Shown piece after piece: positions 1-6,224 of a stretch of DNA of 6,224 nt. The notes beneath the pieces were generated by a model. It saw nothing but the letters and a program-made list of their open reading frames with translations, was not told the origin of the DNA and did no database searches. Numbering within the stretch: the stretch's first letter is position 1; the number at the start of each line of letters is the position of its first letter. The stretch is from an uncultured beta proteobacterium (GTDB lineage Bacteria > Pseudomonadota > Gammaproteobacteria > Burkholderiales > Burkholderiaceae): the NCBI GenBank assembly GCA_903944255.1, contig CAJARE010000387.1, positions 1 through 6,224 on the forward strand, given 5' to 3'. A program made the position numbers and the translations under genes.

Positions 1-3000
1 ATATTAACTCTATTGCATCACATCTAAAGACATCTGCTTCAGAACCTCAACGCCCTTGTTGGCGATACGGAGGCAATGAGGCTGAGGTAAAAAGTTGGCG
101 CTCTATTGGGTTTATTAGACCCGATGAAATATCAGTTAAACCATGGCGATCAGGCGGTATTTACTTAATTACTGGAGGGGCAGGTGCGTTAGGAAAGAGT
201 CTCGCAGCAGAAATTACTGTGAATATTGATGTAGGAAAAGTTATTCTAGTAGGCAGTTCAGAGATGAATTCTGCTTTGAGGGACTGGATTTTGGTTACTT
301 CATCAGAGAGGCTTGAAATCATATACCGACAGGTTGATGTTTCTGATGCAAACGAAGTTAATGATTTGGTCAAAAGTATTTATCGTGATTATGGGCAGCT
401 GAATGGCGTTTTCCATTTGGCAGGGGTGTTACAAGATTCTTCGATTGCAGTAAAGTCCCCTGAAGAATTACACAAAGTCTTTAGTCCCAAAGTGAATGGT
501 GTAGAAAACCTTGATCGCGCTATTGGAAATAGTACTCTCGATTTCTTTGTCATGTTTGCTTCGTTATCTGGCGTTTTTGGTAACCACGGTCAAGCAGATT
601 ATGCTGCAGCCAATGCTTATCTTGATATATTTGCACATAGGCGCGAAATAGCCAGAAAACAAGGTGAAAGGTTTGGGCGTACCTTATCTATAGATTGGCC
701 ATTATGGGTTGATGGTGGTATGAAGATGGATCCGGCAACTCAAAAATTCATGAAGCAGAGTACTGGCTTATCTCCGCTGAATAGTAACGATGGGTTTGCT
801 GCAGTTTATAAATCACTTGCGTCTGAAGCTTGTCAAGTAATGGTTACTGCCGGTGATTCCAAGCGAATTACTGATTTTATTAAAGGGCTTGAGTATGGTG
901 CTCCTGCTCGATTTACTAATGATTCAATCAAGAATGGCAGTCCTATTTTTGATAGAGATATTGAGCAAAAAATATCTGGTCATCTAAAATTATTTTTGAT
1001 GAACTGTATCAGTACTTTACTAAAAGTAGAGGAAGATGAACTTGGACTTGATGTTGAATTAACTGAGTATGGATTTGATTCAATTAGCTTCACACAATTT
1101 TCTAATAAGCTGAATGAATCTCTAAATCTTGACATAACCCCTGTATTATTTTTCGAAGCTCCAACAATTGCACAACTTTGCTCTACCTTAATAAAATCTC
1201 ATGCAGCAAAAATTGCAACTTTTTTCAAAATATCACTTGACCAAAAGTTATCACATACCCCAGAAAAGAATGAAAAAATCAAAGAGAGTGCAATAGCGCA
1301 CGACCAGTCTTTACCAAGGCCTGCTTTACCTGTAGGTAATTCGATTCAAGATAAATTTTTAGAAGAGTCAAAGACTGAATCTGCTGTTGCCATCATTGGA
1401 ATGAGCGGTGTCTTCCCTAAGTCTCATGATCTTGCCAGTTACTGGGACAATCTCCTCAATGGCAGAGACTGTATTGATGAAATTCCAATTGATCGATGGG
1501 ATTGGCGTAAATATTGGGGTGATCCAAAGGTCGACGTAGGTCGAACTAATGTTAAATGGGGCGGTTTTTTGGATGGCATCGCAGATTTTGATCCAGCCTT
1601 CTTTAATATTTCCCCCCGTGAGTCTCGTGCAATGGATCCTCAGCAGAGAATACTGTTGACCCAAGCTTGGCGCGTTATTGAAGATGCGGGATATGCTCCA
1701 TCAAGTTTATCTGGAACTAAAACTGGTGTTTTTATTGGTATTGCGGATACCGGGTATGGTCAACTATTAGCGAGAGCTGGAGCTGACATTGAAGCATTTT
1801 CAATGACTGGACTAGCACCATCCCTTGGCCCAAATCGCATTAGTTATTTCTTTAATCTACAGGGCCCTAGTGAAGCTGTTGAAACTGCTTGTTCTAGTGC
1901 CTTAGTAGCAGTTCATCGAGCAGTTGAATCAATAGTTCGAGGTAGTTGTGATGCAGCAATTGCTGGAGGAATAAATACACTTTTACTGCCCGATACATTC
2001 ATTGGATTTGCAAAGGCTGGAATGCTCGCCCCGGATGGACGATCTAAGCCATTTTCAGATACAGCAGATGGTTATGGCCGGGGTGAGGGTGCAGGCCTAA
2101 TTTATTTGAAGCGGCTTGAAGATGCAGAGCGGGACGGAGATAAAATTTACGCTGTCATTCGGGCAACGCAGGAAAATCATGGCGGTCACGCAAGCTCCTT
2201 GACTGCCCCAAATCCTAAGGCACAGGCAGACTTAATACGCAGGGTATACCTACAAGCTGGGTTTGATCCACGTACGGTTAGTTATATTGAAATGCACGGA
2301 ACTGGTACCCCATTAGGGGACCCGATTGAGGTGGAAGCATTGATATCTGCATTCTCGGATTTAAACCGAGAGACAAAAAATCAATATGTAGATCAACCCG
2401 AAATTGTATGCAACATAGGATCAGTAAAGTCAAACATAGGTCATCTCGAAATTGCTGCTGGAATAGCAGGATTAATAAAAACTGTCTTGCAGATGCAACA
2501 TAGAACGATTGTTAAGACTTTGCATTGCGAAAAGCTTAATCCGTACCTAAAGTTATCTGATAGTCGTTTTGAAGTTGTAGTTGAAAATAAAATATGGTGC
2601 CCTCTAGATTTGAATGGAGAAAAATTACCATTGCGGGCAGGAGTCAGTAGCTTTGGTTTTGGTGGAAGCAATGCGCATGTAGTGCTTGAAGGTTACAAAG
2701 GAAGTGTGCAAAAAAGTGTTCCCAATATACAGCCTGTAATAATAGTTTTATCTGCTAAAACTGCTAAGCAGTTACATTCTTGCGCTCAACAGATATCTAA
2801 TATGTTGACTGATCAAACAGAGCTTTCTTCACTTGCGTATTCTTTACAGGTTGCGCGCGATCCTATGGAATATCGCCTGGGTTTTATGGCTGAGTCGATA
2901 GATCAGGTGCGTAGATTCCTAGATAAATATATTGAGGGGAGGTCTGAGGCAGGTCTATATATTGGTCGTGTTAAGCCTAATCATGTGACACTTGACATGC

Positions 3001-6000
3001 TTGAAGAGGATCAACAGGTAAATGATGCAATAGCAAGCCTTCCTCATAGAGGTAAGCATGAGTTATTGCTTAGATTATGGACGCAGGGCTTTTCAATAGA
3101 TTGGCGAAAAATATTTTATCAACAGGAAGGTCAAAATGCTTTACGACGCGTTGTCTTACCTGGCTACCCATTTGAAAATATACGTTGCTGGATAGATGAT
3201 GAGAAAATTCCTGAAGAAGATTCTTCTATTCTCTTGCAAAAAAACGCATCTAAGCATGATCATCATCGATATATAAGTACATTTAATGGCGATGAATTCT
3301 TTTTACAAGATCATATTGTTGGGGGAAGGCCAGTTGTATGTGGAGCTGTATTTCTTTCGATGGTGTACACAGCACTTCAAAATATATATGGTCGTGGAAA
3401 AGCTATAGAATTAACTGGACATACATGGCTCCAGCCAATGGTTGGTTCAAGCAATGGATTACAGGTAGCTATCGAATTTAGTTCATCGCCAAGTACAAGC
3501 GGAATAAATTACAAAATTAGCAATGAAGGTGAGAATGAGAGTCAACTCTGTAGCATAGGCATTGGCAGATTACTTAACCATACTTCTGATTCTATTCCAG
3601 AATATGATATTCATTCTCTTAAATTATCTGCTGGCCGTTCGGTAAATGTTGAAGAATGTTATAAGACATTTTCCTCTTTAGGTATCAGTTATGGTCCTCG
3701 TTTACGCATTATTCATGAGTTAAGAACTTCCCCTACAAATGCTATAGCATATTTAGTTGTACCTGATGAAATTTTTACTAATGAATACGCTATGCATCCT
3801 GCATTGCTTGATGGTGCATTTCAATCATTAATTGGCCTAATGCCTGATTTATTAGTCGAGCGAGCATTACCATTTTCGGTAAAAAGATTAGTTGTATTGA
3901 AATCTATTGGAAAAACCGCCTGGGCAGTTCTTTGGAAAGAAGGCGAATCCTCTTCTGAGAATGCGTCATATTCGATTGATCTTTGTAACGACAAAGGGCA
4001 AGTCTGTATCAGAATCGAAGGTTTTATGGTTAGATCTCTAGATTTTAAAGAAACACGCAGCAAGATAAAAATACAAGATAGTGAAAATTCAGAGACTATT
4101 AAAACAGTAAAGTCTAACTTAAGCGCATTAAGTGCACTTTCAAAAATTGCTGCTGAGGTGTTGGAAGTTAATCCGGAGTCCCTTGATCCAGATGTTGATT
4201 TAGGTGAGTATGGTTTCGATTCTATTATGATGACGGTCTTTGCATCACGTGCAAATGAACAGCTTAGTTTGAATCTTACTCCAGCCGACTTTTTTGAATT
4301 TTCAACATTAGAAAGCTTAGCAAGACATATCTCAGATGAGATAGTTATCAGTTCATCGCTTGAGATAGAGAATTCAGATGCATTGCATATTTTAAACAAT
4401 GCTAACTTAGATATAAATTGGATTGCTTCTGCTAAGGTTGGTATTGAGTCTCAAAATATTTCTGAGATTCCTCTGATTTTAAAAAATAATAATGATTTAC
4501 GCGGTGAGCCAATTGCAATCATTGGTATTAGTTGCTGCTTTCCAATGGCAAAAGATAGTAATGAATTCTGGAAAAATCTATATGAAGGTCGAGACTGCAT
4601 TAGTGAAATTCCTTCTGATCGGTGGGATTGGAGAGCAATTTATGGAAATCCTAAATTAGAAACTGGTAAAACGAATATTCGTTGGGGTGGTTTTGCGGAT
4701 GGAATTTTCGAGTTTGATGCCCTATTTTTTGGAATATCTCCTCGCGAAGCTGCCTCTATGGATCCACAGCAGCGTCAGTTGCTGCAACACACCTGGAAAG
4801 CAATTGAAGATGCTGGGTATAACCCCCTTAGCTTATCTGGCCGCCCCATAGGATTATTCGTGGGGACCGCATCCAGTGGCTATTCAGCAGAGACTACTTT
4901 TGATCAAAGCGGTTATATTGCCACTGGATCTGTGGTCTCTATGGGCCCTAACCGGGTAAGTTATTACTTTGACTGGCATGGGCCAAGTGAGCCTGTAGAA
5001 ACTGCATGCTCTAGTTCATTGGTTGCAATACACAGAGGTATTCAAGCAATACGAGATGGAGAATGTGAGCTAGCAATCGTCGGTGGTATTAATAGTATTG
5101 TTACTCCTGAGGGCCATGTTAATTTTTCAAAAGCAGGCATGTTATCTCCAGATGGCAGATGTCAACCATTTTCAGATTTAGCTAACGGTTATGTACGTGG
5201 AGAGGGTGCCGGCCTTTTGGTAATAAAGCGCCTATCACAGGCAGAGCGAGATCGAGATGCAATTTATGGGGTAGTGCGTGGTAGTGCAATTAACCATGGT
5301 GGCCGCGCTAACTCTCTTACAGCTCCAAATACCAAAGCACAAGCAGATCTTATTAGGTCTGGATATCGTCAGTCTGGAATAGATCCCAGTACTGTGACCT
5401 ATATTGAGGCACATGGAACTGGTACGGCTATTGGTGACCCTGTTGAAGTTAACGCACTCAAACAGGCCTTCCACTCTATGGGTGCAGATAACTTACATGG
5501 TGTATGTGGTCTTGGCTCAGTAAAAAGTAATATTGGTCATCTTGAATTAGCTGCGGGGGTAGCTGGCGTCATTAAAGTGCTCAAGCAAATGCAGCATCAA
5601 ACATTAGTTGCTAGCTTGCATTGTGAGACCCAAAATCCGTACATTTCATTAGAAAATAGTCCATTTTATATAGTCCGAAAGAATCAGCCCTGGTCTTTAT
5701 TAAAAGATCAAGAAAATAATATTGTGCCAAGACGTGCTGGCGTTAGTAGCTTTGGTTTCGGAGGTGTCAACGCTCATCTTATTTTAGAGGAGTATCTCCC
5801 ATACAAACGATCTTTTGCTCAATCTATTGACCCAGTAATTATTCCTTTATCTGCAAAAAATGAAGCAAGTCTTCGTGAACAGGCGCAAGCACTATATAAC
5901 GCCATTTCCTTAGGAGATTTTAAAGATATTCCCTTGCTTGATATTGCCTTTACTTTGCAATTTGGACGCGAGCATATGAAGTGCCGTATTGCTTTTGAAG

Positions 6001-6224
6001 TTGAGTCTATAGAGCAACTACAGTCAAGTTTATTTGAGTTTTTTACTCAGACGGATGTAGCACTCTCAAGCATACAGAATACTTGGTTAGTTTCTTCTAC
6101 TTCCATTGCAGCACGATGGTTAGCATATGAAGATGTAAAGTGGGTAGATGATGGCAAGCGTCTTCGCGTTCACCTTCCCACATATTGTTTTGCTCATACT
6201 GAGTACAAGAGTTCTTTTTCCCGG
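1..6224 (+). CDS. Trans-AT type I polyketide synthase, internal fragment (partial at both ends)
   Basis: A single open frame crosses the window, codons starting at position 3, giving 2074 residues without a stop. Residue numbers in all entries count from that codon. Domain order is KR (catalytic part complete), ACP1, KS1, post-KS linker, DH, ACP2, KS2, post-KS linker. Such enzymes are cytoplasmic assembly lines that extend an acyl chain with malonyl units while it is tethered to carrier proteins. No GHSxG acyltransferase motif occurs anywhere in the translation, and KS-linker-DH junctions leave no room for one, so malonyl loading must come from a separate AT. No methyltransferase, enoylreductase, condensation or thioesterase domain is seen. 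The whole stretch is AT-rich with no base-composition break suggesting a recent domain insertion. Both termini of the real gene lie outside the window. Class assignment is very secure; product and producing organism are unknown. Confidence 0.97.
3..890 (+). other. Ketoreductase (KR) domain, N-terminal subdomain truncated; predicted B-type
   Basis: This domain reduces the beta-keto group of the ACP1-bound chain to a hydroxyl with NADPH. Residues 1-49 are the tail of the structural subdomain, ending in the usual WRxGGxYLITGG junction. The nucleotide-binding loop GGAGALG is at residues 58-64. The short-chain dehydrogenase catalytic set is complete: Lys163 (SPKVNG), Ser187 (FASLSG), Tyr200 and Asn204 (DYAAANAYLD). 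The stereochemistry region reads HLAGVLQD (138-145). The last Asp of the LDD-type motif is present (Asp145), and the position carrying Trp in A-type enzymes is Phe192, so the family rule predicts a D-configured (B-type) alcohol. The first Asp of LDD is Gln here. The domain closes with IDWPLW (230-235) and a GDSKRI segment near residue 285. No methyltransferase follows; ACP1 comes directly after a short linker. An active KR is likely. Confidence 0.93.
960..1202 (+). other. Acyl carrier protein domain 1 (ACP1)
   Basis: This four-helix carrier domain (about residues 320-400) holds the growing chain on a phosphopantetheine arm. The attachment site is Ser360 (codon 1080-1082) in the motif TEYGFDSI, the form typical of trans-AT synthases. 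It is followed by the expected helix and the TPVLFFEAPTI segment of helices 3 and 4. The residue six after the serine is Phe366; carriers dedicated to beta-branching usually have Trp there, so no beta-branch is predicted at this step. It sits immediately downstream of the KR and closes that module. It should present the beta-hydroxy chain to KS1. Confidence 0.95.
1203..1379 (+). other. ACP1-KS1 inter-module linker
   Basis: Residues 401-459 form a hydrophilic linker rich in Lys, Glu, Ser and Pro, with no recognisable domain. It includes a Pro-containing stretch, LPRPALPVG, around residues 438-446, and ends in an acidic and basic segment just before the ketosynthase start. It most likely acts as a flexible tether between modules of one polypeptide. 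There is no stop or start codon arrangement here, so the two modules are on the same protein. Confidence 0.7.
1380..2690 (+). other. Ketosynthase domain 1 (KS1), catalytic triad intact
   Basis: This thiolase-fold domain (residues 460-896) accepts the acyl chain from ACP1 and normally performs decarboxylative Claisen condensation with malonyl-ACP. The start is the AVAIIGMSG strand and the end GFGGSNAHVVLE. The active-site Cys630 lies in VETACSSAL, His765 in MHGTGT, Lys809 and His814 in KSNIGHLE, so all residues needed for condensation are present. ENHGGHASSLTAPNPKAQ is the trans-AT form of the loop before the first His. The module it opens has DH and ACP but no KR. Family knowledge says KSs in such positions are often non-elongating and then frequently lack the HGTGT His; here that His is kept, so whether KS1 extends or only transfers the chain is open. 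The segment between the two catalytic His residues is seven residues longer than in KS2. Confidence 0.96.
2691..3200 (+). other. Post-KS linker domain (KS-LD) of the KS1 module
   Basis: Residues 897-1066 form the compact alpha/beta linker that follows KSs in AT-less synthases, a remnant of the KS-AT linker fold. Visible landmarks are IIVLSAKTAKQL near 914-925, LAYSLQVARDPMEYRL near 945-960, GFSIDWRKIF around 1030-1038, and the closing LPGYPF at 1052-1057 followed by Cys-Trp (1062-1063). This closing motif wraps back on the KS in known structures. Direct passage from here into the DH, without AT sequence, is the strongest evidence for the trans-AT class. It has no catalytic role of its own. 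Confidence 0.88.
3255..4040 (+). other. Dehydratase-fold (DH) domain with Cys in place of the motif Pro
   Basis: This double-hotdog domain (residues about 1085-1346) normally removes water from a beta-hydroxyacyl-ACP to give an alpha,beta-alkene. The first motif HxxxGxxxxP reads HIVGGRPVVC: catalytic His1104 and Gly1108 are kept, but Cys1113 replaces Pro. The second-hotdog motif is complete: HPALLDGAFQ with catalytic Asp1270 and Gln1274. A YGP motif lies at 1230-1232, and the C-terminal strand GFMVRSL closes the fold. Length is normal and there is no frameshift. The module has no KR, so the domain cannot act on a hydroxyl made in its own module unless a KR acts in trans; the KR before ACP1 is the obvious source. 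Loss of the motif Pro is a feature reported for DH-like enoyl isomerases and cyclising (pyran-forming) domains. Isomerases, however, usually also change the Asp, which is retained here. Ordinary dehydration is my first choice, with isomerase or cyclase as alternatives. Confidence 0.88.
4110..4343 (+). other. Acyl carrier protein domain 2 (ACP2)
   Basis: This carrier domain (residues about 1370-1447) closes the KS1-DH module. The phosphopantetheine-bearing Ser1407 (codon 4221-4223) is in LGEYGFDSI, preceded by an acidic DPDVDL turn and followed by a helix and the TPADFFEFSTLESLARHI segment. As in ACP1, the residue six after the serine is Phe (1413), so there is no beta-branching signature. It is a single carrier, not a tandem pair. 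It should hand the product of the DH to KS2. Confidence 0.95.
4344..4505 (+). other. ACP2-KS2 inter-module linker
   Basis: Residues 1448-1501 are a linker rich in Asn, Ile and Ser with no recognisable domain. It contains the most AT-rich DNA of the window (14 G or C in the 60 bases at 4441-4500) and a run of three Asn codons near its end. It resembles the linker between ACP1 and KS1 in length but not in sequence. A structural tether is the simplest reading. Nothing suggests a docking domain, because the protein continues without a break into KS2. Confidence 0.65.
4506..5792 (+). other. Ketosynthase domain 2 (KS2), catalytic triad intact
   Basis: The second ketosynthase (residues 1502-1930) receives the chain from ACP2 and opens the next module, whose processing domains lie beyond the window. 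It starts at PIAIIGISC and ends at GFGGVNAHLILEE. Catalytic residues are Cys1669 in VETACSSSL, His1804 in AHGTGT, and Lys1841 and His1846 in KSNIGHLE, consistent with a condensing enzyme. NHGGRANSLTAPNTKAQ is the trans-AT loop form. The active-site region differs from KS1 (TGSVVSMGPNRVSYYF here against GLAPSLGPNRISYFF in KS1), as expected if the two accept different intermediates. Which substrate clade it belongs to needs a tree and cannot be read by eye. Confidence 0.96.
5793..6224 (+). other. Post-KS linker domain of the KS2 module, cut by the window end
   Basis: Residues 1931-2074 begin with IIPLSAKNEASL, continue through DIAFTLQFGREHMKCRIAF, and reach the closing motif LPTYCF at 2058-2063, which has Cys where LPxYPF normally has Pro. 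The distance from the end of the KS to this motif is about 128 residues, against about 155 in the KS1 module, so it is a shortened version. The region just before the motif (WLAYEDVKWVDDGKRLRVHLPTY) is tight. No acyltransferase sequence precedes the motif. The next domain (DH, KR or ACP) would start just past the window. Confidence 0.8.

Larger units (their letters stand above)
1380..5792 (+). repeat. Pair of paralogous KS-coding repeats (1380-2690 and 4506-5792)
   Basis: The two ketosynthase segments are diverged direct repeats, as is usual inside modular synthase genes. Protein blocks such as RDCI.EIP.DRWDWR, ISPRE, MDPQQR, SLTAPN.KAQADLI and VSSFGFGG are shared. The corresponding codons differ at many third positions, so this looks like old duplication or independent acquisition of related domains, not a recent copy. 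ACP1 and ACP2 form a second, shorter diverged pair. Short conserved DNA blocks (for example around 2645-2665 and 5744-5764) could confuse short-read assembly. Confidence 0.75.

Noticed and set aside
1380..2690. KS1 as a decarboxylating or dead (KS-Q or KS0) domain
   Set aside because: Cys630, His765, Lys809 and His814 are all present, so inactivity cannot be claimed from the sequence; non-elongation remains only a context-based possibility.
2691..3260. Possible embedded or degenerate acyltransferase between KS1 and DH
   Set aside because: The segment has no GHSxG motif and is far too short for an AT; it matches the post-KS linker of AT-less synthases with its LPGYPF ending.
1080..4223. Beta-branching carrier protein signature
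   Set aside because: Both ACPs have Phe, not Trp, six residues after the modified serine, and no HMGS-type enoyl-CoA hydratase domain is in the window.
4344..4505. AT-rich stretch as an internal promoter or gene boundary
   Set aside because: The reading frame continues uninterrupted from ACP2 into KS2 with no stop, ribosome binding site or restart; AT-richness fits an unconstrained linker.
161..5474. Five minus-strand open frames of 70-192 codons (161-373, 1368-1664, 2441-2671, 3821-4399, 5235-5474)
   Set aside because: Each lies antisense to conserved PKS domains, has no recognisable motif, and is explained as the reverse-strand shadow of a long constrained coding sequence. The longest (3821-4399) simply mirrors the DH C-terminus and ACP2.
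2190..5770. Recent gene conversion between the two KS segments
   Set aside because: Conserved protein blocks are encoded with many different third-position choices in the two copies, and I found no long identical DNA tract.

Overview
The whole window is the interior of one very large coding region on the + strand. It is open from end to end in the frame whose codons start at position 3 (2074 codons, no stop), with neither start nor stop codon in view. The protein is a modular type I polyketide synthase (PKS). No acyltransferase (AT) domain lies between ketosynthase and processing domains, and each ketosynthase is followed by the compact post-KS linker ending in an LPxYxF motif. These features, with the NHGG/TAPN ketosynthase motif and YGFDSI carrier-protein motif, mark the trans-AT class, in which a separate AT loads the carrier proteins.

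Layout by approximate nucleotide position: 1-890, end of a ketoreductase (KR) structural subdomain plus a complete catalytic KR; 960-1202, acyl carrier protein 1 (ACP1); 1203-1379, linker; 1380-2690, ketosynthase 1 (KS1); 2691-3200, post-KS linker; 3255-4040, dehydratase-type double hotdog (DH); 4110-4343, ACP2; 4344-4505, linker; 4506-5792, ketosynthase 2 (KS2); 5793-6224, second post-KS linker, cut by the window end. In module terms this is [...KR-ACP] | [KS-DH-ACP] | [KS-...].

How the parts should work together: the KR reduces a beta-keto thioester to a beta-hydroxy (D-type predicted) on ACP1. KS1 takes over the chain and either extends it or only passes it on. The KR-less middle module carries a DH, so the likeliest use of that DH is dehydration of the hydroxyl made one module earlier (a dehydrating bimodule), or a non-standard DH-fold reaction such as double-bond shifting or cyclisation. 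KS2 then accepts the product from ACP2. All KR, KS and ACP catalytic residues are intact. The DH has its catalytic His and Asp but Cys where the first motif normally has Pro.

Organism: base composition is AT-rich (about 40% GC in sampled lines, 14/60 in the line at 4441-4500), so a high-GC actinomycete or myxobacterium is unlikely. A low-GC Gram-negative bacterium or symbiont seems plausible, but Firmicutes or cyanobacteria cannot be excluded. The product is not identifiable from this fragment. Outside this gene I see no RNA gene, mobile element, CRISPR array, promoter or terminator.
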